Positions 9,321-18,106 of a DNA stretch of 64,000 bases are shown here, one piece after another. The notes below the pieces were generated by a model. The model was not told where the DNA came from. It saw nothing but the letters and a program-made list of their open reading frames with translations, and searched no databases. Source of the stretch: a virus; the IMG/VR virus record IMGVR_UViG_3300027896_000011, positions 62,001-126,000 of that record; one strand, 5' to 3'. Every line of letters starts with the position of its first letter. Positions within the stretch are counted from its first letter, which is position 1. The translations under genes were made by a program, and so were the position numbers.

Positions 9321-12275
9321 GTGATCATTAAGGTTTGTCAGTTTCAGGCACGTCGGCAAGACGGGGAAAGGCTAGTAGAGGTCTTTCAACCGGGGGAGAT
9401 GGAGAAGGCTGCGTCTTTTTTTAGTATGGGAAAGACTGCAGCCCCTTTACTTTCTCCGGTTAAGCAATTGCTCGAGACTATACGGCCAAATCCACAAAAG
9501 ATTGTACTGCTTGTAAATGCACTAGGTGCTAGTGAATATTGGTCTAGTAATATTAATGGAGATGCATTTCCAGAAGCATCTTTGATCCATAAAGGTCCAG
9601 CGTATGGATATGAGACTTTCCGCACCGCAGGCATCTACACACACCATAAGAACAAGAATATAAACGAAAGTATTGGAACAATATTACTTTCGACTTGGCA
9701 CGATTTGATGAAACGTGTTGAGCTTGTTGTGGAGATAGATAGAAGTAAAGCAGCTCAATTTGGTGCCACTAGTGTTTGTGATAAGGTAGATCAAGGAATA
9801 TACTGCGATGTGTCAATGGGCTGTAGCCCTCCTGGGACTAGAATATATAATGATTTGGGGCAAACTATTGAGATAGAACGTGTGCAGATAGGGGACGCTG
9901 TAATATCACATACAGGGAAGGTGCAACACGTATCTAAACTTATGACACGTAAATATAAGGGTACTCTTTATACTTTTAATGTTTACGGATTTCGAAGAAC
10001 ACTTAGTCTTACTGATGAACATCCATTATGGTTAGTTGATGAGGCGCAGCTTAAATGTAATCCGTCTATAGAACAGGATAATAAGAGCAGACGACAAAGG
10101 CATTGTACGCCTTTTGTACAGAGTAAATCTAAAGGATGTTCAGGTTGTATGGTAGTTCCTACTTATCAATTTGAATGGAGGCGAGCTGATGAGGTTAATG
10201 TAGGAGATTATTTAGCTTTTCCAGTTCTTGAGGGGTGTAGTAATGTTATTTCATCTATAGATGAGGCTAGATTTTTAGGGTTTTATTTAGCTGAAGGACA
10301 TGTAGGCAATTACAATGATAGGCCATTAGAACAGATAACTTTCTCATTAAATTTTCTAGAAAAAGACCTTGCTAATGAGATAGAGCAGTTAGGGCGTAAA
10401 TTAGGGGCAAAGGTAAGTTGGCAGCACGAAGTGCCTGAACGTGGTGGACGATATGTAACCATAGTTAACAAGGATTTAGCCGATAAGTGTCTACAGTTTT
10501 GTGGCTCTGGAGCTAAGACAAAAGTAGTTTCTAAGGAAGTACTTTTGCTCCCTGCTGAACGGCAATTAGCTTTCTTAGGTGCTTATTTAGATGGGGATGG
10601 CGGAGTGTATAAAGGGTCTATTTATTTTTCTACTGCATCAGAACGTTTGTCTGAACAACTGTTCACTATGCTTGCTCGTTGCGAAATCATTGCGTCAATA
10701 AATAAAATAGAACATCGTCCTTCTGAGAAGTCAGTAGTGCGTAAAGATACTGTGGAGTACCAAGTATGGGTGGGTACAGATTATTCAGTTGCTCTTCAGC
10801 CATATACGCATAAGACAGGCATATATGTATCTAGTAAGGTGAGGGGACAGCGATTTTTTTATGACCATGAGGGTGCGACATATTTGATGGCCCCAATACT
10901 GGAAATAGAAGAATCTGTTTATGACGGCGATGTATTTAATTTTTCGGTTGAGGGCGATGATAGTTATGTGGCTGAGGGGTTGGCCGTACATAATTGCAAA
11001 GTCCCGTTTGATACTTGTAGTATTTGCCTTGATCTGTCAAAGTATGAAGAAGCTAAGACTACTTTTGATCCGTCTATACATAAGAGTCCTGGAGAAGCTA
11101 TTTTAATTGCGCATAAGAAAAATCCTATTCGTGGTGTTTCAATTACTAGAAATGACTATTGTGCTCATTTACGTAAACAATTAAATAAGATTCTTCCTGA
11201 CGGGCGTAAAGTGTGCGCTATCAATGACTATCCAAGATTCTTTGATATCTCTTTTGTGTTTATTGGTGCGGATAAGACAGCCAAGGTAATGGCTAAATTA
11301 GCTTCTAACTCTTTCTCCGGTGAAACAATTCCTTCCTGGCAAGTGGCAGAAGAAGATGGTTATACGGAGATGCCCATGGAAAAGGCAGCTTCTGTAGGTA
11401 CATTACTTCCACGAGTTAAGTCTGCTGCTGAGATCAAATCTGGAGAAATAGAGAAGGATGTTATACCGTCACAATTTGGTTCTAAAGCTATACCAGCTAA
11501 AGACGACATCCCTAATGATATTTTGGATACTTTGGGTGGACGAGATTTAAGTGAAGCTCTCTCTACACCTACTATGATGGGTATGTTTCTACGCCCACGT
11601 GAGTTCCAGCGTATAACAATTATCAGTATGGGGAATAAACCTTTAGCTGATGAATTGGATAATAAAGGTATTGTGTTCCCTCATACAGATGAAGATGAAT
11701 CTCCTGCAGATATGGGGTCTGGTCATTTTAGCGATGTGATTAAAAAGCTATTGATGCCCTTTTTAGAGGGGCGTAGCGCATTAGAGCCAGTAGCTAAGAG
11801 AAGAATGGTTAAGATTACTATTATGGGCAGCCCCAAAGATGAGGCCCCTTTATTGAAGACCTCTTCTCATCCATTTATGCAGAAATTATCTGCTGCATAT
11901 AATGGATATCTTCGCAATGCAATAGGGTGTTTAAGTGATGTTCCTGATCTAGTAGAGGCAGACCCCTATTTGTGGTCCGCTGTTCACAATAGAAGTGTAG
12001 GCGATATCTTTTTTAAGACTGCAGAAGTTAGTGCTCCACATGTGTTAGGTGCAGCTATTGCTGCTGAAGCTATTTCTGTAATGGCTAGGCGGGATATAAA
12101 ACGTAAGGAAATGCAGGGGGAACAGGCCGGATTAATAGAAGATCTGATTGCCACCCACCCCCACGTCCTGGCATCATTAGCCGCACTAGGTGTTTTACAC
12201 GCAGAAGGTTCTTCCCTTCCGAAAGATTTACTAGCAAAATTGACCAGTATAGGTAAGAGTGTGATTTCTCGGTGA
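9321..12275 (+). CDS. Probable prohead maturation protease, interrupted by an intein
   Basis: The host protein is 593 residues after removing the intein (residues 168-558 of 984). The N-terminal third has NGDAFP, then a His-rich turn (YTHHKNKN, about 104-111) and DVSMG|CKVP. The order His, then Ser in S-x-G before a beta strand, matches the S78/U35 prohead-protease pattern, with Ser166 as the likely nucleophile. A later DYPRFFDISF may supply the acidic residue. The long C-terminal part is unassigned. It lies before a scaffold-like gene and the capsid gene, as head proteases do. GTG start at 9321. Assignment is by motif and position, not by full-length similarity. Confidence 0.7.
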   Translation: MIIKVCQFQARRQDGERLVEVFQPGEMEKAASFFSMGKTAAPLLSPVKQLLETIRPNPQKIVLLVNALGASEYWSSNINGDAFPEASLIHKGPAYGYETFRTAGIYTHHKNKNINESIGTILLSTWHDLMKRVELVVEIDRSKAAQFGATSVCDKVDQGIYCDVSMGCSPPGTRIYNDLGQTIEIERVQIGDAVISHTGKVQHVSKLMTRKYKGTLYTFNVYGFRRTLSLTDEHPLWLVDEAQLKCNPSIEQDNKSRRQRHCTPFVQSKSKGCSGCMVVPTYQFEWRRADEVNVGDYLAFPVLEGCSNVISSIDEARFLGFYLAEGHVGNYNDRPLEQITFSLNFLEKDLANEIEQLGRKLGAKVSWQHEVPERGGRYVTIVNKDLADKCLQFCGSGAKTKVVSKEVLLLPAERQLAFLGAYLDGDGGVYKGSIYFSTASERLSEQLFTMLARCEIIASINKIEHRPSEKSVVRKDTVEYQVWVGTDYSVALQPYTHKTGIYVSSKVRGQRFFYDHEGATYLMAPILEIEESVYDGDVFNFSVEGDDSYVAEGLAVHNCKVPFDTCSICLDLSKYEEAKTTFDPSIHKSPGEAILIAHKKNPIRGVSITRNDYCAHLRKQLNKILPDGRKVCAINDYPRFFDISFVFIGADKTAKVMAKLASNSFSGETIPSWQVAEEDGYTEMPMEKAASVGTLLPRVKSAAEIKSGEIEKDVIPSQFGSKAIPAKDDIPNDILDTLGGRDLSEALSTPTMMGMFLRPREFQRITIISMGNKPLADELDNKGIVFPHTDEDESPADMGSGHFSDVIKKLLMPFLEGRSALEPVAKRRMVKITIMGSPKDEAPLLKTSSHPFMQKLSAAYNGYLRNAIGCLSDVPDLVEADPYLWSAVHNRSVGDIFFKTAEVSAPHVLGAAIAAEAISVMARRDIKRKEMQGEQAGLIEDLIATHPHVLASLAALGVLHAEGSSLPKDLLAKLTSIGKSVISR
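9822..10994 (+). mobile_element. Intein with LAGLIDADG endonuclease in the maturation protease
   Basis: A 391-residue intein starting CSPPGTRIY (block A with C1, T6, I8) and ending GLAVHN before Cys+1, so the splicing residues are intact. Two LAGLIDADG-type segments, LGFYLAEGH and LGAYLDGDGG, mark the homing endonuclease. It is inserted immediately after the putative catalytic S-M-G of the protease. It differs in sequence from the terminase intein, so the two are probably independent arrivals. Confidence 0.92.
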
Positions 12276-12354
12276 GGTTAGAGGCTTCGTACCTCGAGGA
12301 AACAAGATCACCGACAAGCGAAACCAAAACAAACCGAGTATTAGGAGATTCCAC

Positions 12355-13197
12355 ATGGACGCACAGTTGGCACAAATCTATGGCACTGGAAACAATGCCG
12401 AGGATGATCAGGTTAAATTGGCCGCTGCAGAGCTTCTTGTAAAGCTAGCAGAGGATAATAACGTTGATCTAAATCAGTTCGATGACACTGAAATTGCTCA
12501 GATGATCAACGAGCTTCACAAGACTGCAGAGTTCCCTCCTGCTGCAGAAGAGAAGAAAGAATCTAAGGAGACTCCAGAGTCGAAAGAATCTTCATCTGAG
12601 TCTTCTGAATCGGCGGAGAAGGCTGCTGAAGAGAAGGTAGCTGAGGCTGATTTCCTTGGTCGTGTAATGGCTCACTCGTTTAATCAAGAGCTCACTGAGA
12701 TTCAGAAGCAAGCTGGAATTAAAGATATGGCAGGCAAGGCCGTATCAGGCGCTAAGGGTCTTTTTGAGAAGCATATAGCTCCCGCAGCTAAGCGCGGAGG
12801 AGAGCTCATCACTGGTAGTCGTGCAAGGGAGCTTAAGGGTGCGGATGAGATTGGTAAGCGACTAGCTCCCAAGTCAAAAGAAACTAAGTACGTCAGTAAT
12901 CTGCTTAAGGGCGAAAAGAATAAGGTTCTAGCTACTAGAATCGGTCTTGGCGCTGGTGCAGCAGGTCTTGGCGCTGGTGCAGCTATGGGCAAGAAGAAGG
13001 AGTCTTCGGCTCTTGACACTCTAGCTTCTGAGCGTGCATGGGAACTAGCTAAGGAAGCTGGTTGGGTAGACGCAGAGGGTAACCTGGTCGTTCCTCAGAC
13101 TGAAGAGAAGGTAGCTTCTCAGGTGGACATCGAAGTTGAGCGTCGTGCCCTGCAGATGCTCGAGGCAGAGGGTCTTCCCGTTCAGTGGAATGAATAA
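12355..13197 (+). CDS. Probable scaffold or internal head protein (280 aa)
   Basis: Encoded between the maturation protease and capsid genes, the usual scaffold position. The first 60 residues contain KLAAAELLVKLAED and ELHKTAEF, then a low-complexity Glu/Ser/Lys stretch (about 64-100), a basic helical region, a Gly/Ala tandem repeat (LGAGAAGLGAGAA) and an acidic C-terminal helix. This highly charged, helical, low-complexity make-up suits a scaffold that is degraded or packaged. Ribosome site TTAGGAGATTCCAC. Codons are more GC-ending than in surrounding genes, as in the capsid genes, which suggests high expression. Confidence 0.6.
   Translation: MDAQLAQIYGTGNNAEDDQVKLAAAELLVKLAEDNNVDLNQFDDTEIAQMINELHKTAEFPPAAEEKKESKETPESKESSSESSESAEKAAEEKVAEADFLGRVMAHSFNQELTEIQKQAGIKDMAGKAVSGAKGLFEKHIAPAAKRGGELITGSRARELKGADEIGKRLAPKSKETKYVSNLLKGEKNKVLATRIGLGAGAAGLGAGAAMGKKKESSALDTLASERAWELAKEAGWVDAEGNLVVPQTEEKVASQVDIEVERRALQMLEAEGLPVQWNE
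12943..12984 (+). repeat. Two tandem 21-bp copies inside the scaffold-like gene
   Basis: GGTCTTGGCGCTGGTGCAGC occurs at 12943 and again at 12964, in frame, encoding the repeated GLGAGAA unit. It looks like a recent in-frame duplication. Confidence 0.9.
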
Positions 13198-13203
13198 CAC
13201 CCT

Positions 13204-13476
13204 ATGACTGGGATCGGAATGTTGGCGTTTTTTGAAGAACTGGAAAAGCTGGGCGGTCTAGCCCGCTCTATGGATAGTCCTTGGGGAACCAAGACTGTTG
13301 GAGCACCTAGGTCTAAGATCACCCCAGCCCAGTTCCCTAAAGCGCCAACAGCTCCGGGCCCTATGTCCCCTAAATTGGTAACCCCGGCAGCTAAGTACGG
13401 TCCCAGCCAAAACTATTCTCAACCTAACTTTGCGACCCCACCAACAGCAGGTGTTGCAGATGTAGGTGGAGTATAG
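13204..13476 (+). CDS. Small protein with FFEELEKLG motif and proline-rich tail (90 aa)
   Basis: The N-terminus carries FFEELEKLGGLA, one of the clearest copies of the recurring F-[FDE]-E-L-E-K-[IL]-[AG] motif. The rest is proline-, threonine- and serine-rich and probably disordered. The first ATG (13204) or the one at 13219, directly before the motif (LAFFEELEK), could be used; neither has a strong ribosome site. A disordered cargo carrying a targeting motif would suit an internal head protein (inference). Confidence 0.65.
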   Translation: MTGIGMLAFFEELEKLGGLARSMDSPWGTKTVGAPRSKITPAQFPKAPTAPGPMSPKLVTPAAKYGPSQNYSQPNFATPPTAGVADVGGV

Positions 13477-13517
13477 CAAGGCAGCACTGCCAACAAGTTT
13501 TGTAATTGGAGGATTCG

Positions 13518-14570
13518 ATGCATATCTCGCTACAAGCAATGGTTGCTACAGCGCTGGCTGAGGCTGAGGAACGTGAAAAGCTCGCAGCAGCAGACGGCGA
13601 TGCCGTAGCCAACGGAGAAGATACTGATATTAATGATGGAAAGGGTAAGGAGCCTAGTGCTGCTAATGCCTCTCCCAATAACCCTGCTACCGTTCCCGAA
13701 AGGAACGAAACTAGCAAGGCTGACGGTGAAAAGACCTCGATGGTAGCTAATAAACTAGCTAGCGCCATTGAGTACCTTAATGAGAACTGGCTGTCTAAGG
13801 TAGCCGTAGGAGAAATTACTCCTCCTACTCCGGCCGGACAACCAGAAGCTAAGATTGGTCCAGGCGAAGGTCCAGGTGCCTTTGAGACGAATGTAAATTC
13901 GCCTACCCCTGGTGTCCAGTCTGAGGCTGTAGGACAAGCACAAACTGGTGTTATCCCTATGAAGCCAGGCACTGATTCGGCCTCCCCCGGACAGACAAAT
14001 ACTGATACTGCCATGGAGACTACTATTAATAATCCTCCCGGTGGTAGTGAAGACTGGACTAAGAAAGATGTGCTTAAGCAAGCTGCTGCAGCTCTCTTAA
14101 TTAAGAAGGCTGCTAGTAAGAAAGTAGCTCGAGTACTTCAAATCATTAAAGAAGCAGATGTCCCTCCACAGGCAACTGCTTCTGAAGAGGGTGTACCTGC
14201 TCTCCCAGGACCTGCTGCGTCTCAGGAGAGGATGATTGATAGTAATCAAGCAGCCATAAACTATACTAAGCGTGATGCGAAGGCAGAGCCCAAAGAGCGG
14301 ATGGGTGAGGTTCTTAGTGAGCCAGCTCAGAAGAAGACGACGGATACTGTCCTTCAGAACAACCTCTCTACTACTAACGAAGCTGGGACCAAAATCTCTT
14401 CAGCTAAGATAGCAGCAGCGAGGGCCTACCTCAGCAAGATTGCGGAGGAAGGTTGCAGCTCTGATGCTTCGCCGGAAGCAAAAGAGAAGGCGGATAGACT
14501 TAAGTCTATCCTAGAAGCCAAGCAGAAAGAGAAGTCGAGTCAGTTCGATGCCTCTAAAGAGACTTTCTAA
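13518..14570 (+). CDS. Low-complexity helical head-block protein (350 aa)
   Basis: The ATG at 13518 has GGAGGATTCG before it; the upstream TTG frame does not. The protein has a helical acidic N-terminus (ALAEAEEREKLAAAD), a glycine/proline/threonine-rich middle and lysine-rich helices containing YLSKIAEEG near residue 310. No enzyme motif. It lies between the scaffold-like and capsid genes and may be a second scaffold or internal core protein. Codon use is GC-richer than in the later part of the window. Confidence 0.65.
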   Translation: MHISLQAMVATALAEAEEREKLAAADGDAVANGEDTDINDGKGKEPSAANASPNNPATVPERNETSKADGEKTSMVANKLASAIEYLNENWLSKVAVGEITPPTPAGQPEAKIGPGEGPGAFETNVNSPTPGVQSEAVGQAQTGVIPMKPGTDSASPGQTNTDTAMETTINNPPGGSEDWTKKDVLKQAAAALLIKKAASKKVARVLQIIKEADVPPQATASEEGVPALPGPAASQERMIDSNQAAINYTKRDAKAEPKERMGEVLSEPAQKKTTDTVLQNNLSTTNEAGTKISSAKIAAARAYLSKIAEEGCSSDASPEAKEKADRLKSILEAKQKEKSSQFDASKETF

Positions 14571-14584
14571 GAAGGATGAAGAAC

Positions 14585-14950
14585 ATGGAATCTAAGACTA
14601 AGATCAGCGCAGCACAGGCAGCCCAGGTCTACGCCGAGGTACCAACAGTCCTTCGGAAGCTAGCCTCTGAAAGAGATCAACTACAGCGTGAGCTAGACGG
14701 TTATCGTCTAGGTTCTCGAATTGTGAAACTTGCTCAACTCATGGAAGACAAGAAAGTCAATCTTGGCCTTTCACGGGAAGAGAAAGTTGCACAAATTAAA
14801 GAAGCTCATGCCAAGGGTAGGTCTCTAGAAGCAATTGAGGAAGCTATTGAGATGACTGCTCCTAACGGAGAAATTGCAAAGATGGCTTCTGAAGATGCCG
14901 GAAACGGTATTAACTCGCTCGAGTCGTATCTACTTGGTGACCTGGCGTAA
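14585..14950 (+). CDS. Small coiled-coil head-block protein (121 aa)
   Basis: The ATG at 14585 is nine bases from an AAGG ribosome site; the ATG at 14576 abuts it. The protein is almost wholly helical and charged, with a predicted coiled coil around LRKLASERDQLQRELDG and an acidic C-terminus. Its position just before the decoration and capsid genes, together with its composition, suits an assembly chaperone or scaffold fragment. Function unknown. Confidence 0.65.
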   Translation: MESKTKISAAQAAQVYAEVPTVLRKLASERDQLQRELDGYRLGSRIVKLAQLMEDKKVNLGLSREEKVAQIKEAHAKGRSLEAIEEAIEMTAPNGEIAKMASEDAGNGINSLESYLLGDLA

Positions 14951-14993
14951 GTCAGGGTTCCGAGGACAAAGTAACAACAAATAGGAGAATACC

Positions 14994-15440
14994 ATGATCG
15001 TCAACTTTGAACTAGTCACAGACGTACAGGACCTGATTCGCAGGGACTTTACGGTTGCTGACCCCACCATCGTTAACCCAACTAATTCGAACCCACTGCT
15101 TGACGGTGAGTTCGTAGCACTTAACTCGTCATATCAACTTGTTCGCGCAGGCACAGGAGGCCTTGGCTTCGCAGTATTTGCAGAACGTGGACGTTTCGAC
15201 GTTCAGGCTCTTGGCAAGACTACAGTCTTGTTTGCAAAACCATACGAAGCAGACACTCGTATCTTCACCGCAGCAGGTCTTACCTTGGGCGGAGCTCTTA
15301 AAATCTCATCCTCGGTTACTTACGACAGCCAGACTCGCTCTGGTCTAGTTGCATACGATTCAGGTATCGTTCTTGGATACGTGACTCGTTTGCCTGCAAA
15401 TAATGGCAGCAAGCTGCGGTTCCTCAAGACCCTCGGGTAA
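14994..15440 (+). CDS. Probable capsid decoration protein (148 aa)
   Basis: A beta-rich protein directly upstream of the capsid gene. Features typical of head decoration proteins are LLDGEFVAL near the N-terminus, alternating short strands, and a late segment in which a small-residue turn precedes GIVLGYVTRL. Ribosome site AATAGGAGAATACC. Codon use is strongly biased as in the capsid gene, consistent with a high-copy virion protein. Assignment rests on position, size and strand pattern. Confidence 0.6.
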   Translation: MIVNFELVTDVQDLIRRDFTVADPTIVNPTNSNPLLDGEFVALNSSYQLVRAGTGGLGFAVFAERGRFDVQALGKTTVLFAKPYEADTRIFTAAGLTLGGALKISSSVTYDSQTRSGLVAYDSGIVLGYVTRLPANNGSKLRFLKTLG

Positions 15441-15476
15441 TTGAGGCTAACAAGGTTTCTTACAAAGGATAATAAA

Positions 15477-16598
15477 ATGAGCGTTCCATCCAGAATTTTG
15501 AATGATCTGTTCACTCAGAAGTTGGACTCTGCTGAAGGGCAGGAAAAAATTGCTGAGTATGCTGGTACTTACATCCGCGACCGTTTGCGTGAGGTTGCTT
15601 TCTCACGAAAGATTATTCCACCGCAACAGGTAACACGGGCAGATTGCCAGCGTTCAGTACATCACGATACACTAGTTAAGATCGTCGATGTAGAACCAAA
15701 GAGCCGTGCAATGAGCTTGACTTTCCGTGGTCAACCCACTGCTCGCTTCATCCGCGCTCCTCGTGCGGAAGTTCCCTTCTTCACTATCTCCTCGGAAAAG
15801 TTCGAGAAGACTGAACAGGAACTTTTGGCCTACGAAATGCCCATCACTAAGGTCATTGAGGATAACTCCGTTAAGGATATCCAAGAGATCGAAGACCGCG
15901 AGTTCACAATCCACATTGAAGCAGCCGTCCAAGCTCTACAAAAGGAAGCTAATGGCAATGTGGTTACCACTCTAGATGCAACAACAGTTGCCGCTGCAGG
16001 TGTTGTAGAGTTCTCTGTTCGTAAAGGCGAACTTGCTCGTCACGCTTCAACCAATACTGCGGTATCTCTACCTATTCAAAAGCCTGACTTGGTTAACCTG
16101 TTCAAAATGCTCTCGGGAAACCGTCTGCGTGGCGAAATGGTTCTGATGACGGAAGTAGATTGGGACGATATCCTTCAGTGGACTACTGAAGACGTAGGTA
16201 ATAAGATCGTAAGTGAGACTACCGTTGAAGGGTATAAGTACAATCTGCTCATGGGCCGTGCGTACTGCCGTACCATCAAGACCGACATTCTTCGTCCAGG
16301 TAACCTCTACTTGTTCACGAAGCCTGACTTCTTCGGTAAGTTCTTTATCTTGAATAACACCAAGTTCTATATTGACAAGATTGCCAATATGATCACTTGG
16401 CAGTCATGGGAAGATATCGCTGTCAGCGTTATCAACATTGCAGCAGTTCGTAAGCTCGAGCTCTACTCGGGTGATGCAACCAGCTTAGATGCAGATAGCA
16501 TCCTGTCAAGCGTAATTCCAATGGCAGAGGAAGACCTCGGTCAAGAAAACAACAGGGTCGATGTTGGAATGACATTCCCGACTGTCGAAATTTATTAA
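15477..16598 (+). CDS. Major capsid protein (HK97-like, 373 aa)
   Basis: The ATG at 15477 follows AAAGGATAATAAA; the longer frame from a TTG lacks a site. The N-terminal helix, long extended region, spine-helix-like section with DREFTIHIEAAVQAL (about 140-165) and C-terminal P- and A-domain-like segments (GEMVLMTEVDWDDI; RPGNLYLFTKPDFFGKF) match HK97-fold capsid organisation. It has the most biased codon use in the window, no cysteine-rich or catalytic motifs, and is followed by a strong hairpin. Identification is by context and architecture. Confidence 0.8.
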   Translation: MSVPSRILNDLFTQKLDSAEGQEKIAEYAGTYIRDRLREVAFSRKIIPPQQVTRADCQRSVHHDTLVKIVDVEPKSRAMSLTFRGQPTARFIRAPRAEVPFFTISSEKFEKTEQELLAYEMPITKVIEDNSVKDIQEIEDREFTIHIEAAVQALQKEANGNVVTTLDATTVAAAGVVEFSVRKGELARHASTNTAVSLPIQKPDLVNLFKMLSGNRLRGEMVLMTEVDWDDILQWTTEDVGNKIVSETTVEGYKYNLLMGRAYCRTIKTDILRPGNLYLFTKPDFFGKFFILNNTKFYIDKIANMITWQSWEDIAVSVINIAAVRKLELYSGDATSLDADSILSSVIPMAEEDLGQENNRVDVGMTFPTVEIY

Positions 16599-16628
16599 AA
16601 TCTCTTAATTAGCTTTATAGCTAGTTCT

Positions 16629-16667
16629 GAAACGGGGAGTTTGGCTGGTTAGCCAGCTCCCCGTTTC
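16629..16667 (+). terminator. Strong hairpin after the capsid gene
   Basis: GAAACGGGGAG and CTCCCCGTTTC form an 11-base stem with an inner CTGG/CCAG helix. It lies 30 bases after the capsid stop. No long T-run follows, so it may act as a partial terminator or as mRNA-stabilising structure. Confidence 0.65.
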
Positions 16668-16700
16668 GCTAAGATGATACGTACTTTTAGGAGAAACCAA

Positions 16701-17255
16701 ATGGCTGAGTTCGTTCCCACATACGTAATCCATAATCAGTTTCGTGCCCAAAGCTCTCATGCACAGCGCTCTATTGCCCCCCAACCATTTACTTCTGTAG
16801 AATGGTTAGCCGGAAGAAGAATTCTACCAAAAAGACCCATTCGCCTAACTGAAAAAGAATACAAAGCCTTAGAACAGGAAATTCTAGCTAAGGTACGTGA
16901 AGGACGCCTGGCAATAACCTGTCCAGACTTGTCTTTTATAGATTCCCGGCCGGATGGTAGAATATTTATTACTTATTTAACTAGGCCAATTGCTGAAGAA
17001 GGTATCACTCTCCCAGTTGGGCTAAGTACTATTACAGATGTTCTATCAACTCCACCAGTAACAAATGTAGTTACTCCTCCGGAAGTAATCACGGTTGAGA
17101 CAGTTGTGCCTCCAGTTACAGACGAAGTTGCTATAAAACTTGAAACATCTAGCGATGAGGTAGTAGCTGATACATCGCCGGATATGGATGAGAATAGTAT
17201 AATTACTTTAGATCAGCCAAGAAAGAAACGGCGTAAGGGAGAGCTCAATGGCTAA
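16701..17255 (+). CDS. Hypothetical head-completion-region protein (184 aa)
   Basis: The ATG at 16701 follows TTTTAGGAGAAACCAA. The N-terminal 100 residues are a mixed basic domain; the C-terminal 80 residues are proline/threonine/valine-rich, then acidic, ending in a basic patch (RKKRRKGEL). The stop overlaps the next start. Position after the capsid suggests a neck or connector role, without direct sequence support. Confidence 0.7.
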   Translation: MAEFVPTYVIHNQFRAQSSHAQRSIAPQPFTSVEWLAGRRILPKRPIRLTEKEYKALEQEILAKVREGRLAITCPDLSFIDSRPDGRIFITYLTRPIAEEGITLPVGLSTITDVLSTPPVTNVVTPPEVITVETVVPPVTDEVAIKLETSSDEVVADTSPDMDENSIITLDQPRKKRRKGELNG

Positions 17256-17526
17256 AGTATTAAATACCACTGATAGAAATCTTACCGTAGAAAGATGGAC
17301 ACTTCTTGCCGGAAGTACTAAATGTATAGACCAGCAAGGTAATGTACGTTATGAACTGCCAGATTCTGTTGCCTTTGGTCCGGTAGTAAAACATCTAACG
17401 GACCTAGGACTGGTTACACTTACTGGAATAGCTCATCAGACAATAGAAAAATCTGATAGCGAACCACCAGTTCATTATGTGTCTAAGTCTCAACGTAAAA
17501 GACTGCGGGAACAACAGAAAGGGTAG
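17248..17526 (+). CDS. Small hypothetical connector-region protein (92 aa)
   Basis: It starts within the stop of the preceding gene after GGAGAGCTCA. It has a short beta-rich N-terminal region (TVERWTLLAG) and a basic C-terminus (SQRKRLREQQKG). Tight spacing to both neighbours (three bases to the next start) indicates one operon. Function unknown. Confidence 0.7.
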   Translation: MAKVLNTTDRNLTVERWTLLAGSTKCIDQQGNVRYELPDSVAFGPVVKHLTDLGLVTLTGIAHQTIEKSDSEPPVHYVSKSQRKRLREQQKG

Positions 17527-17528
17527 CT

Positions 17529-18050
17529 GTGGCCCAGCAATTACAAGGCCTGGCCGGAGTAGCAGGAGGAGCAACTAGCCCCCTCTTTAACTCCTTTATC
17601 CAAACCGTCCGTTTCTTTATGAGGGACCATCCTCAATTGAACCGGTTGGTAAAAGGACAAGAACATTCAGATCGTATGATCGCTTGGGCTATTATGGACT
17701 TCCTGTCTGATTGGGCAGGTACACCTCCAGACTTAGGCTATATGACTCTAGAAGAGATGTTCTATAAACATTATCAATCTTTTGCTCTCCGGGGTACTTG
17801 TGTAGCCTTGCTACAGTCAATAGGTATCCTCCAAACTCGTAATCAATTGCAATTCTCTGACGGCGGAATAAGTGTAGATGCAAATAATAAAGCACCTATG
17901 TGGATGCAGTGGATTAGAGATTTTTCCACTAAGTATGAACAAGAAAAGGTTCAGAGAAAAGTAGCGATCAATATTGCTAATATGATGACCAGTTACTCTG
18001 GCGTTCATAGTGAGTATTTCTTCGTTAATGGGTGGTATGGCGTTTACTAA
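17529..18050 (+). CDS. Hypothetical head-tail-joining-region protein (173 aa)
   Basis: GTG start three bases after the previous stop. A soluble, helical protein with many aromatic residues (for example MWMQWIRDF). No motif recognised. The downstream gene start lies 57 bases after the stop. Its location between the capsid and tail genes suits a neck component; this is inference. Confidence 0.7.
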   Translation: MAQQLQGLAGVAGGATSPLFNSFIQTVRFFMRDHPQLNRLVKGQEHSDRMIAWAIMDFLSDWAGTPPDLGYMTLEEMFYKHYQSFALRGTCVALLQSIGILQTRNQLQFSDGGISVDANNKAPMWMQWIRDFSTKYEQEKVQRKVAINIANMMTSYSGVHSEYFFVNGWYGVY

Positions 18051-18106
18051 TTTGCCAATGGCTGGTATGGCGTATATCCTTGCAACTTACTCCTTCAGAA
18101 TATCAA

